A stretch of DNA of 17,228 bases. Origin: an uncultured Proteiniphilum sp. GTDB taxonomy: Bacteria > Bacteroidota > Bacteroidia > Bacteroidales > Dysgonomonadaceae. The DNA lies in the NCBI RefSeq assembly GCF_937873925.1, contig NZ_CALNAT010000095.1:1-17228 (forward strand). Reading direction: 5' to 3'. The notes under the pieces were generated by a model. It was not told the origin of the DNA, ran no database searches, and saw only the letters and a program-made list of their open reading frames with translations. Numbering within the stretch: the stretch's first letter is position 1; each line of letters opens with the position of its first letter. This document shows, piece by piece, positions 8,301-14,999 of the stretch. A program made the position numbers and the translations under genes.

Positions 8301-8449
8301 TCTTTTCCGGCACCGGCTATTTTCTCCATCCTCAAAAGCATCGGTTCCTTTGGAAAGGAAATGGTCTGGGCCGGCAAACGGAGACTGTTTCCCGTAAAGA
8401 GAATAATCAATACGATTATGCATTGTATTTTAGGCAAATACCGGGGCAT
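5348..8449 (-). CDS. TonB-dependent outer membrane receptor with N-terminal STN domain
   Basis: A 1033-residue outer membrane receptor that imports a ligand with TonB energy and probably signals its presence inward. In order: signal peptide (about 1-28, ending LPAQ); STN signalling domain (about 33-105, ending RFVIVRR); a carboxypeptidase-regulatory-like beta-sandwich (about 112-190, with GKITDGFGIALPGATV and GDYSLVLPPGSYAIQIGFMGYEP); a linker LDEVVVTYTQ (196-205); the plug (about 215-330, with LLPGISFDENHSQIIRGTGG and EILLDGIPLP); then the beta-barrel, ending SFMISLSRTF with the usual terminal Phe. It starts 12 bp after the FecR stop, so the two form one operon. No SusD-like lipoprotein gene follows, so it resembles a FecA-type transducer more than a SusC/SusD glycan importer. 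The ligand cannot be read from sequence; siderophore, oligosaccharide and peptide are all possible. Confidence 0.93.
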   Translation of the reverse strand: MPRYLPKIQCIIVLIILFTGNSLRLPAQTISFPKEPMLLRMEKIAGAGKENGQFVTYESRFLEGITASAFTSESVDVEDWIRYSLENTPLTYRKVNANRFVIVRRSAETPATGYLAGKITDGFGIALPGATVQVQALQKGTMTGMNGDYSLVLPPGSYAIQIGFMGYEPVRIQHTEVKENRTTRLDIALKETDIRLDEVVVTYTQPESTIAGALRAQRNTPYISSVLGSQQINRSAGTTVQDAMTLLPGISFDENHSQIIRGTGGRWNEILLDGIPLPNYDPSYKIFSFDLIPVALVDNIRLLKSSTPDIPVGFAGGITEIITKDIPEQNYVELKASYQFNTLSTFKTLRGRRKGNFDFIGFDDHSREMPEPLLSVIPGKPERMPENTTLFPAGHFAISDGKSFPPQHYNITIGRTHTLRETGDRLGFVLSLSYQNSSQQSVINHTQRGRWDYLGGYTGNSNGERNRGYTYYYNTVTGGVLNAGWQFGKNRLSIRNVFTRSFDNNLTEITTHLEDISGSGSNLTSQFFNYPTFSDLYQNKLEGQHMVGGILLRWNMSHTFVQRERKDAAFSEMYKPLKDDSLLYFLHQHPELRAIYPASSGWYMNRERNFHAGISASYSFLLNKTHHKAMIGYNGNYKRLRFISNEALYSYDNQIDNPDPSSRIYQILERNDFSANMIQHLPFVMFEHRWEEKMRFVWGVRGDYEDYGTIDANEQTIPGENRKWYASPSANIVYMPLKDLNVRLSFQRSVIRPKLADYIPYPVYDTYLLGTAVNRTVFPSIVQAADFLIEKYIGPQDIVSAGLFYRHIDRPIERTTYLYRPDERMYVLQNSDKAYSYGFEAKIRKHLDFMGGSGFLRKVQLSAGLVLTRSSVKGKRVMVIPQEDEEDMFIETESTQKRPLSGQTPSQLNAGISYTDKNLHANMLFNRSGRQLFLPGENAYQHEYRAPLTSIEASISYRFPKSDIWLKLSGSNLLNATQIFYTNMPDDYVRGEYGFPTEKLLPGKTENYDKGHDPIIHEVKNGRSFMISLSRTF

Positions 8450-8461
8450 TTGTATTTCTCT

Positions 8462-9529
8462 TTAAGAATCTTTCGGAAAGAAAATAATTTGATCGGCCGT
8501 GATCCGGTAGGATAAATGATAAAGCGCAGCAATTTCGGTTGAGATCTCCCCGGGAGAAGTGTCCCGATTGAAAGTGATGTTGACAGACATTATTTCAGGG
8601 TTATGTTCAAAAATCATTTCCTTTCCATAGAACTGCCGTACACGGAAACGAAGTTCATCCAATGAAGCATTTTCCAAAACAATCGTCCCTGTACGCCACG
8701 CCGATCTCCCGGCGCTATTCACCTTTTCACGGGTAAGTATTTTCTCCGATTCACGGTAGGTCGCTTTTTGGTCGGGTATAAGCTCTATATTTTCACCACC
8801 CGAAGTTTCCACCTTCACTTTTCCGCTCAAAACACTGATTTCCTGAAACGGCAACTCTTTATAACTCTGGATCGTAAAACTTGTACCGAGCACCTGAACC
8901 GTTAATCCTTCGCGGAGATGCACAGTAAACGGTTTCGCTTTGTCCTCTTTTACATCAAAGAAAACTTCCCCTTCATCGAGCCAGATTTCGCGTGTAGTTC
9001 CCTCCACACTGCCTTCGTGTAAACTGAGGGTAGTGCCGGCATTCAGGGAGAGCTGCGAACCATCCGGCAATGTGACGTGCTCGATACTTTTTCCCGAGAC
9101 ATATTGCCGGGAGGCGGACGCGGTAATAAGATCCGGCGTAAATGATGCTTGCTGGTAACGCTTCTGATAAAACACAAACATCCCGATAAGTAGCAACACG
9201 ACACCCGCGACCGAACCGATTACGGCAGGAGAGAGAGTGCGTTTTTTTGCAGTGGGTTTTGCGCCTTCAATCTTTACGTCTGTTTGCTTGAAGACAAAAT
9301 CTTTTGTTTCACTATCCAACTCCTGAATCAGGTCGCCCGTTACTTCAAACTCTTTTTCAGGAATAACCTCCTTTTCAAGAGATTCAATGATATCGTTTTC
9401 CTCCCGGGTTGTATTGCCTTTACGGTATCTTTCGAACAAATCGCGGGTAATTGCCGCCTTTTCTTGTGCCGACAGGGTATCCCGTAAATTTTCTTTCTTT
9501 TCTTTCATTCTTTTACCGCCGATAATCAT
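8462..9529 (-). CDS. FecR-family anti-sigma factor
   Basis: A 355-residue inner-membrane regulator. Its cytoplasmic N-terminal part (about 1-98) should hold or activate the ECF sigma factor. One transmembrane helix follows (about 100-121, PAVIGSVAGVVLLLIGMFVFY). The periplasmic part carries the FecR domain (about 130-250, with HVTLPDGSQLSLNAGTTLSL, DEGEVFFDVKED and VLGTSFTIQSY) and a C-terminal STN-like domain as in most Bacteroidota FecRs (about 285-355, LENASLDELRFRVRQFYG to RITADQIIFFPKDS), which would dock with the receptor's STN domain. It leads the operon with the receptor and diverges from the sigma gene. A second in-frame ATG at 9508 (MKEKKENLRDTLSAQEK) gives a more usual N-terminus and is a real alternative start. 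Confidence 0.92.
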   Translation of the reverse strand: MIIGGKRMKEKKENLRDTLSAQEKAAITRDLFERYRKGNTTREENDIIESLEKEVIPEKEFEVTGDLIQELDSETKDFVFKQTDVKIEGAKPTAKKRTLSPAVIGSVAGVVLLLIGMFVFYQKRYQQASFTPDLITASASRQYVSGKSIEHVTLPDGSQLSLNAGTTLSLHEGSVEGTTREIWLDEGEVFFDVKEDKAKPFTVHLREGLTVQVLGTSFTIQSYKELPFQEISVLSGKVKVETSGGENIELIPDQKATYRESEKILTREKVNSAGRSAWRTGTIVLENASLDELRFRVRQFYGKEMIFEHNPEIMSVNITFNRDTSPGEISTEIAALYHLSYRITADQIIFFPKDS

Positions 9530-9573
9530 TTTGACGGATAAAATTACTCATTTTTTGTAAACTACCGGATATA

Positions 9574-9608
9574 TAAAGTTAAAAGTTGACCTAACCTGAA
9601 GATTCAAA
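9574..9608 (-). promoter_or_regulatory. Putative promoter of the fecR-receptor operon
   Basis: On the minus strand TTTG (9605-9608) is followed after 23 bp by TAACTTTA (9574-9581), one mismatch from TAnnTTTG. Transcription would start about 40 nt before the upstream fecR ATG. Spacing is at the long end. A dedicated promoter read by the divergent ECF sigma factor could equally lie in this 103-bp gap. Confidence 0.3.
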
Positions 9609-9617
9609 GATTTTCCT

Positions 9618-9625
9618 TATTTTTG
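9618..9625 (+). promoter_or_regulatory. Putative -7 box of the ECF sigma gene
   Basis: TATTTTTG matches TAnnTTTG exactly. No -33 TTTG is present at 17-23 bp. If it is used, the transcript would begin within a few bases of the TTG codon at 9633, leaving almost no leader and making the sigma factor's start uncertain. Confidence 0.4.
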
Positions 9626-9632
9626 TTACGAA

Positions 9633-10187
9633 TTGCACACAACGGACGAAATATTATTAAACGCAATGGAGGAAAAAGATGAAAAGGCTTTTTCCCTATT
9701 TTACGAAAGGTATAGCAATACCATTCTTTGTTTTGTATTGTCTAAAGTGCACAACAGGGAAATCGCCAAAGAAATCGTGCAGAACTTCTGGGTCGCTTTT
9801 TGGGAAAATCCCCGTATTCTGCGTGCAAATAAAGAGGGATGTGTGAAAGTTTTTTTATTGCAGTATTTGCGTTTCCGCATCTATGATGTGTATCGTATTG
9901 CCGTTCCCGAAACAATTTCCGTTGAAGAAGCCGAAGTGTTGTCCAACACAACCGTTTACGAAAATATTGAAAAAGAGGAGCTAAAAGAAATTGTACATGA
10001 CGCGTTGAAAAATAGTTCATTACTGACAAAAAACAGCTTTTGGATGAGAGTGGAAAGCATTCCGGCCAAAGAAGTGGCGGACGAATTGGGTGTAACTACG
10101 CAAACAGTTCATAACAAGTTTTCGCAATCATTGGCGATTATCAGAAAATATATAAAAACACACTATCCCGAAATAATTAAAGGCTAA
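9633..10187 (+). CDS. ECF-type RNA polymerase sigma factor (FecI-like)
   Basis: A 184-residue group 4 sigma factor. Region 2 spans about residues 17-80 (DEKAFSLFYERYSNTILCFV, then AKEIVQNFWVAFWENP, the -10 recognition and core-binding helices). Region 4 spans about 122-175, with a helix-turn-helix AKEVADELGVTTQTVHNKFSQSLAIIRKYI. It has no region 3 and the length is normal for the class. It diverges from fecR and the TonB receptor, and this context marks it as the cognate partner of that anti-sigma factor. The frame has no ATG that keeps the usual N-terminal helix (TDEILLNAMEEKDEKAF): the start given is TTG at 9633. The first ATG, at 9666, begins MEEKDEKAF and still keeps all of region 2. The regulon is probably the divergent receptor operon, by inference. 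Confidence 0.88.
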   Translation: MHTTDEILLNAMEEKDEKAFSLFYERYSNTILCFVLSKVHNREIAKEIVQNFWVAFWENPRILRANKEGCVKVFLLQYLRFRIYDVYRIAVPETISVEEAEVLSNTTVYENIEKEELKEIVHDALKNSSLLTKNSFWMRVESIPAKEVADELGVTTQTVHNKFSQSLAIIRKYIKTHYPEIIKG

Positions 10188-10232
10188 AGGACGAATGAAA
10201 GAGCATGTGATCTAATCAATCTTTGTCTTTTA

Positions 10233-11528
10233 TTAAATACAAAATGCAGCATATAAAGGCACTGATTTTATTCCATTTTCAAAACCAAAGTTCTTTTTGG
10301 ATATACGAATAGAATACGGCGATTTATATTTCTCAACAAAGATTCCTAAGCTTTTTGAACGATTTCTCCTGCCCTTTTTTACTTCCACAGGAATGACCAC
10401 ATCATCAGTCTGGAGAACAAAGTCAACCTCAGCCTTGCCATTACTCTGCCAATACAGTAAATCATATCCTTTGGTGCCAAACACCTGTGCTATATAATTT
10501 TCCGTCATGGCTCCAAGAAAAATATTATCCACTTCAATCGGTGATAATATGGTTTGTAATGGTATCTTCGACCGCATTGTAAGAATACCAATATCACCCA
10601 TATATAGCTTGAAGTTTATCAAATCGACATATGCATTTATCGGAATATAAGCATGCTCCAGACGTTGACATTTAAGAACAATTCCAGCAAGAATTAGCCA
10701 TTCGATAGCTTCCCCGAAAATTGTAGCTGTACCTCCTCTTTGGACGACTTTATACTGGAACTTTGTGTTTTCTTTGGCTAACTGTGCCGGGATAGAGTTA
10801 TAGCACGCTCTGATCTTAATACTGGTTGACGGGGCTGCATATTTTGCCATATCGGCAATATATTCATTAAGAATATCGTTTTGAACAGGTTGTATCTTAA
10901 TAAAACTTTCTGTTTCGATAAACGTCACCACAGCAGCAGGCATACCTCCCACAATAAAATATTTTTGGTACATTTCCAATGCTACATCATGTAATGCTTC
11001 AGGCATAGCCTCATCTTTAGCATAATGGGATTTTATTTCTTCTGCTAATTTATCCATATTCATGGCCCATAAAAACTCCTCAAAGTCTAAGGGATACATA
11101 TTTATCTCATTGACTTTGCCTACAGGGAAAGAATATTTTTCACGGTTAATGGTTACTCCCAATAATGAGCCGGCTGCTATAACATGGTATTCCGGCGTTT
11201 GTTCACAGAAGTACTTTAATGAAGTTAATGCCCTTTCGCACGCTTGTATCTCATCGAAGAATACAAGTGTTTTTCCCGGGATTATTTCCTGCATTTTTGT
11301 CGCTTCAAGGTATTGAATGATTTTTTTAGGAGATAATTCTGTTTCCAGAAATTTACAAAGAGTGGACTCAATTTCCATATTTAAGTATAACATACTTTCA
11401 TAATGCTCTCTAGCTAATTGTTCCACAATATAAGTTTTACCAACCTGACGCGCTCCGTTGATAATTAATGGCATCCTGTGGGGATTATTTTTCCATTCTA
11501 TAAGAGATTTGCTTACTCTTCTTTTCAT
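10233..11528 (-). CDS. AAA_14/DUF4143 ATP-binding protein
   Basis: A 431-residue P-loop ATPase of the AAA_14 plus DUF4143 type, widespread in Bacteroidota and archaea and of unsettled function. Visible: a Walker A GARQVGKT (25-32), Walker B TLVFFDEIQ (87-95) and a sensor-1-like VIAAGSLLG. The C-terminal DUF4143 part contains GKAEVDFVLQTDDVVIPVEVKKG, an E-x-D...E-x-K pattern resembling a PD-(D/E)xK nuclease core. The frame can be extended to 11603, but a very good promoter lies in that extension, so I place the start at ATG 11528 (MKRRVSKSLIEWKNNPHRMP). Codons are clearly AT-richer than those of murB/murA next door, suggesting acquisition as a solitary cargo gene. It is convergent with the sigma gene across 45 bp and divergent from murB. 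Confidence 0.9.
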   Translation of the reverse strand: MKRRVSKSLIEWKNNPHRMPLIINGARQVGKTYIVEQLAREHYESMLYLNMEIESTLCKFLETELSPKKIIQYLEATKMQEIIPGKTLVFFDEIQACERALTSLKYFCEQTPEYHVIAAGSLLGVTINREKYSFPVGKVNEINMYPLDFEEFLWAMNMDKLAEEIKSHYAKDEAMPEALHDVALEMYQKYFIVGGMPAAVVTFIETESFIKIQPVQNDILNEYIADMAKYAAPSTSIKIRACYNSIPAQLAKENTKFQYKVVQRGGTATIFGEAIEWLILAGIVLKCQRLEHAYIPINAYVDLINFKLYMGDIGILTMRSKIPLQTILSPIEVDNIFLGAMTENYIAQVFGTKGYDLLYWQSNGKAEVDFVLQTDDVVIPVEVKKGRRNRSKSLGIFVEKYKSPYSIRISKKNFGFENGIKSVPLYAAFCI

Positions 11529-11542
11529 TGGACTGTTTTTTG

Positions 11543-11573
11543 CAAATCTACCAATATATTCCGAAAAATCAAA
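11543..11573 (-). promoter_or_regulatory. Bacteroidota-type promoter of the AAA_14 ATPase gene
   Basis: On the minus strand TTTG (11570-11573), 19 bp, then TAGATTTG (11543-11550): both boxes match the Bacteroidota consensus exactly at the preferred spacing. The transcript would start about 11536-11540, only about 10 nt before the ATG at 11528. This is the clearest promoter in the window and it fixes the start of the ATPase. Confidence 0.65.
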
Positions 11574-11660
11574 ATATTCTGACTTTTTCGAACATATTAA
11601 CACTATAGTCGATTAAATTTTATCCTTTGCCCATCATATGGCTCATTGAAACTTTTTGGC

Positions 11661-11668
11661 TACATTTG
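11661..11668 (+). promoter_or_regulatory. Putative -7 box of the murB-murA operon
   Basis: TACATTTG matches TAnnTTTG exactly, 60 bp before the murB ATG at 11729. The expected -33 TTTG is absent at normal spacing; a TTG lies only 12 bp upstream of the box. The call therefore rests on the -7 element and its position alone. Confidence 0.4.
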
Positions 11669-11728
11669 CAGTTCGATTACGTTTAGACTATTTTTTTCGA
11701 AATAATTGAATTGTACACCTTTTCCGTA

Positions 11729-12727
11729 ATGATCATCAGATACAACGTACAACTACAATCATATAACTCTTTCCGAACGAAAGCGTCAGCAAGAATATTC
11801 TGCGAACCACGATCGGCAGGGGAACTTTCGGAAATCATCCACACTTTTCCCGATGAACGGAAACTGATTCTCGGGAACGGGTTCAATCTTTTTTTCACGG
11901 AAGATTTCGACGGACTGGTCATCAAACCCGCCATCCGGGGTATCCGTATCCTATCGGAGAGCGACCGGTTCGTGGAAATGGAAGTCGGTGCGGCCGAAGA
12001 TTGGGATCATTTTGTAGCACACTGCGTGGACAACGGCTATGCCGGTATCGAAAACCTGTCGCTTATTCCCGGCTCTGTGGGTGCAAGCCCGGTGCAGAAT
12101 ATCGGTGCATACGGCACGGAGGCGATGGATGTGATTACCAAAGTAAAGATGGTAGAGCTGCAGACGGGGAATTACGCAGCGTTCTCCAACGAAGAGTGCG
12201 GATTCGGATATCGCGACAGTATCTTTAAACGTACCGGTCTTTATGTGATTACTTCTGTGGTTTTCAGGTTGGAAAAATCGTTTCACTACAAAGAGAAATA
12301 TATCGACCTGAGCCGTGAACTGGAAGGGATACCCTCTCCTACTCTCACTCAGGTTCGCGATGCCATTATCCGCATCCGCACCCGGAAACTGCCCGATTAT
12401 ACACTGCTGCCGAATGCCGGAAGCTTCTTCAAAAACCCTGTTCTTAGGGTGGAAGAAAAGGATCAATTGCAACAGAAGCTGCCGGATGCGCCCATCTACA
12501 ACGTGGGGGAAGGCCAATTCAAAACCTCGGCGGCCTTCCTGATCGATAAGGCCGGATATAAGGGAAAACGCCGCGGGATGGTGGGAACATACGAACACCA
12601 TTCACTTATCATTGTGAACTATGGTACCGATAACGGCCGGGAGATCCTGGATTTTATGCGTGAAGTACAACATGAAACACAGCAACAATTCGGCGTAATG
12701 CTCGAGCCGGAAGTGCGTATTTATTAA
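11729..12727 (+). CDS. murB: UDP-N-acetylmuramate dehydrogenase (UDP-N-acetylenolpyruvoylglucosamine reductase)
   Basis: A 332-residue cytoplasmic FAD enzyme that reduces UDP-GlcNAc-enolpyruvate to UDP-MurNAc with NADPH, the second committed step of peptidoglycan synthesis. Visible: NSFRTKASA (13-21) at the start of the FAD domain, LGNGFNLFF (48-56) at the FAD pyrophosphate loop, the signature SLIPGSVGASPVQNIGAYG (111-129), CGFGYRDSIFK (157-167) with R162, GSFFKNP (231-237) with the catalytic proton-donor Ser232, and the C-terminal LEPEV with Glu326. It is of the E. coli-like type I. The FAD loop reads GNGFN where GGGSN is usual. The frame extends to a TTG at 11711, but ATG 11729 fits family starts. 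It lies 18 bp before murA, the gene for the preceding step, in an evident operon. Confidence 0.95.
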   Translation: MIIRYNVQLQSYNSFRTKASARIFCEPRSAGELSEIIHTFPDERKLILGNGFNLFFTEDFDGLVIKPAIRGIRILSESDRFVEMEVGAAEDWDHFVAHCVDNGYAGIENLSLIPGSVGASPVQNIGAYGTEAMDVITKVKMVELQTGNYAAFSNEECGFGYRDSIFKRTGLYVITSVVFRLEKSFHYKEKYIDLSRELEGIPSPTLTQVRDAIIRIRTRKLPDYTLLPNAGSFFKNPVLRVEEKDQLQQKLPDAPIYNVGEGQFKTSAAFLIDKAGYKGKRRGMVGTYEHHSLIIVNYGTDNGREILDFMREVQHETQQQFGVMLEPEVRIY

Positions 12728-12745
12728 CTATAAAAAACGGTCAAT

Positions 12746-14050
12746 ATGTCATCATTTATCATTGAAGGCGGATGCAGCCTCAAAGGGGAAATCACACCAC
12801 AGGGAGCCAAGAACGAAGCCCTGCAGGTAATTTGCGCCACCCTGCTCACACAGGAGGAAGTGATCATAGAGAACGTACCTGATATACTGGATGTAAACAA
12901 TCTCATCGCGTTGCTCTCGGATATGGGGGTAGAGGTAAAAAAACTGAGTGGGGAGAGCTATTCCTTCAAAGCAGAAAAGATCGACCTCTCCTACACCCAA
13001 TCGATAGATTTCATGCAGAAGAGCGCTGCAATGCGGGGGTCTATCATGATCGTAGGACCTCTTCTGGCACGGTTCGGAGAGGCAGTCGTACCCAAACCGG
13101 GCGGCGACAAGATAGGACGGCGACGGCTGGATACACATTTCAACGGTATCATGAAATTAGGCGCCGAACTGATCTTCAACGAGCAGAAACAACTTTTCAC
13201 CCTTTCTGCCCAAAAGCTGGCCGGACAATATATCCTGCTTGATGAGGCTTCCGTTACCGGTACTGCCAACCTGCTGATGGCCGCCGTCCTTGCCGAAGGG
13301 GAGACCGTCATCTATAATGCGGCCTGTGAACCTTATGTGGAACAGTTGAGCCGGATGTTGGTGCGCATGGGGGCACGGATCGAAGGGATCGGATCCAACA
13401 GACTGACAATAAATGGCGTATCCCGTCTCTCCGGGTGCCACCACCGTTTGCTGCCCGATATGATCGAGATCGGCAGTTTTATCGGTATGGCAGCCATGAC
13501 CGCTTCGGAGATCACCATAAAAGATACATCAGTGACGCATCTCGGCATCATTCCCGAAAGCTTTCGCCGCTTAGGCATCATTGTGGAACAACGGGGGGAC
13601 GACCTTCATATTCCGCAACAGGAGAACTATACCATCGAATCCTTTATCGACGGTTCCATTCTCACTATCGCCGACGCACCCTGGCCGGGACTTACGCCGG
13701 ACCTCCTCAGCGTGATGCTGGTAGTCGCCACCAAAGCGGAAGGATGTGTGTTGATCCACCAGAAGATGTTCGAAAGCCGCCTTTTTTTCGTGGATAAACT
13801 GATCGATATGGGAGCGCAAATCATTCTCTGCGACCCCCACCGGGCTACTGTTATCGGGATGGGTAAACGCTTCCGGCTTCGGGGAATGACGATGACATCC
13901 CCCGATATACGCGCCGGGATCTCGCTGCTTATCGCCGCCATGAGCGCCGACGGCATGAGTACCATCCACAATATAGACCAGATCGACAGGGGATATCAGG
14001 ATATCGACCGGCGTTTGAACGCATTGGGTGCGAGGATTGAAAGGAAATAA
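12746..14050 (+). CDS. murA: UDP-N-acetylglucosamine 1-carboxyvinyltransferase, Asp variant
   Basis: A 434-residue cytoplasmic enzyme that transfers enolpyruvate from PEP to UDP-GlcNAc, the first committed step of peptidoglycan synthesis. The conserved residues are present: K22-N23 in PQGAKNEA, R97 in AAMRGS, R126 in the loop, D319 in GLTPDLLS, D387 and R389 in SPDIRAG, and R415 in IDRGY near the end. The mobile-loop residue equal to E. coli Cys115 is Asp121 (KPGGDKIGRRRLDTH). An Asp here keeps activity in other bacteria but removes the Cys that fosfomycin alkylates, so natural fosfomycin resistance of this enzyme is expected. Second gene after murB; there is no clear Shine-Dalgarno sequence before its ATG. 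Confidence 0.96.
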   Translation: MSSFIIEGGCSLKGEITPQGAKNEALQVICATLLTQEEVIIENVPDILDVNNLIALLSDMGVEVKKLSGESYSFKAEKIDLSYTQSIDFMQKSAAMRGSIMIVGPLLARFGEAVVPKPGGDKIGRRRLDTHFNGIMKLGAELIFNEQKQLFTLSAQKLAGQYILLDEASVTGTANLLMAAVLAEGETVIYNAACEPYVEQLSRMLVRMGARIEGIGSNRLTINGVSRLSGCHHRLLPDMIEIGSFIGMAAMTASEITIKDTSVTHLGIIPESFRRLGIIVEQRGDDLHIPQQENYTIESFIDGSILTIADAPWPGLTPDLLSVMLVVATKAEGCVLIHQKMFESRLFFVDKLIDMGAQIILCDPHRATVIGMGKRFRLRGMTMTSPDIRAGISLLIAAMSADGMSTIHNIDQIDRGYQDIDRRLNALGARIERK

Positions 14051-14054
14051 AAGA

Positions 14055-14090
14055 CGGCGTCCGATTAGAACCGGAACATTCGGGATGCCG
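14055..14090 (+). other. Nested hairpin just after murA
   Basis: Outer arms CGGCGTCC (14055-14062) and GGATGCCG (14083-14090) pair with one G-U. Inside, CCGGA (14071-14075) and TTCGG (14079-14083) pair around a 3-nt loop, sharing one base with the outer stem. It begins 5 bp after the murA stop. No U-run follows, so it is not a classic intrinsic terminator; it may slow polymerase or protect the 3' end of the murB-murA mRNA. Confidence 0.35.
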
Positions 14091-14151
14091 ACTGAACCAT
14101 GCACCGTTATTTTACGTTTAATCACCAGGCAACATCTAAAAAGCACCCAAT

Positions 14152-14925
14152 ATGTCGAAAATCAACGATTTCATAAAACTCCATTCCGGTGACGAACCAT
14201 TCATCCTCGGGAACGTATGGGACGCCAAAAGTGCGCAACTGGCAGAAAAGGCAGGTTATAAAGCTGTAGGCCTCTCCGGACACGCCATTGCCGAAAATCT
14301 CGGCTACCGGGACGGCGAGGATATGAGTTTCGACGAGTTGCTGTTCGTAGTGGGCAGAATCATCAAATCGGTTTCTATTCCCGTTTCGGTGGATATCGAC
14401 GGCGGATACGGCAGAAGTATCGGCAAAGTGAATGAACACATCGGACAACTCGTGAAAATGGGTGCGGCAGGTATCAATATTGAGGACTCTGTAGTAAAAG
14501 ACGAAAAACGGATCCTGGTGGAAACCGGGAAATTCGCTAAAATCATAGATGGTATACGTACGTTTCTGGCGGAACAGAAATCGAAACTTTTTGTCAATAT
14601 CCGTATCGATACATACGTAACCAAACAACCCAACCCGCTGGAAGAAACATTGAAACGTGTCAGGCTATTCGAAGAGGCCGGCGCCGACGGCATATTTGTG
14701 CCACTGCTTTCGACCGATAAAGAAATAACAAAGGTGGTGCAAAGCACAAAATTGCCCTTCAATGTGTATTTACAGCCCGAAACGCCCTCGTTTTCCAAAC
14801 TAAAACAAATAGGTGTAAAGCGTATCAGCAGCGGTGCAGCCCTTCATGCTCAAAGCTACGCAAAAGCATCCGAATTGTACTCCCTTCTCCTAAACGAAAA
14901 GCGTTTCGGCAAGTTATTCCCATAA
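14152..14925 (+). CDS. Isocitrate lyase/PEP mutase superfamily enzyme
   Basis: A 257-residue TIM-barrel protein of the isocitrate lyase/phosphoenolpyruvate mutase superfamily. Visible: FILGNVWDAKSAQLAEKAGYKAVGLSG (18-43 region), the Mg-binding SVDIDGGYG (D81, D83), INIEDS (E111) and an NIRIDTY strand with R152. The active-site loop after E111 reads VVKDEKRIL: it lacks both the KKCGH of (methyl)isocitrate lyases and the EDKxxxKxNS-type loop of PEP mutase, so neither activity can be assigned. Oxaloacetate- or other 2-oxoacid-cleaving activities occur in the superfamily and are possible. It lies 101 bp after murA on the same strand, with a hairpin between, and may be co-transcribed or separate. 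The start ATG at 14152 gives a typical short N-terminus. Confidence 0.83.
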   Translation: MSKINDFIKLHSGDEPFILGNVWDAKSAQLAEKAGYKAVGLSGHAIAENLGYRDGEDMSFDELLFVVGRIIKSVSIPVSVDIDGGYGRSIGKVNEHIGQLVKMGAAGINIEDSVVKDEKRILVETGKFAKIIDGIRTFLAEQKSKLFVNIRIDTYVTKQPNPLEETLKRVRLFEEAGADGIFVPLLSTDKEITKVVQSTKLPFNVYLQPETPSFSKLKQIGVKRISSGAALHAQSYAKASELYSLLLNEKRFGKLFP

Positions 14926-14967
14926 AAACACACCTGAAAAATAGATTCAGCCTTTCCATCGAAAATA

Positions 14968-14999
14968 TTTGCTTTTTCGGCAAGTCTTTTATTACTTTG
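14968..14999 (+). promoter_or_regulatory. Putative promoter of the korAB operon
   Basis: TTTG (14968-14971), 20 bp, then TTACTTTG (14992-14999), one mismatch from TAnnTTTG. It lies in the 264-bp gap before korA and would give a leader of about 185 nt. That leader holds a small hairpin, TCCGT/ACGGA (15052-15069), without a U-run. Nothing else was recognised in this gap. Confidence 0.4.

Noticed and set aside
8036..8515. A 159-residue plus-strand open frame opposite the receptor's N-terminal region
   Set aside because: It is antisense to the signal peptide, STN and beta-sandwich coding region, and its peptide resembles no protein family.
10188..10232. Bidirectional terminator between the sigma and ATPase genes
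   Set aside because: No inverted repeat with a U-run could be found on either strand in the 45-bp gap.
13571..14146. A 191-residue minus-strand open frame opposite murA
   Set aside because: It mirrors the strongly conserved murA coding sequence and shows no domain or start signal; several other long antisense frames here (for example 11951-12601, 14122-14628) are the same kind of shadow.
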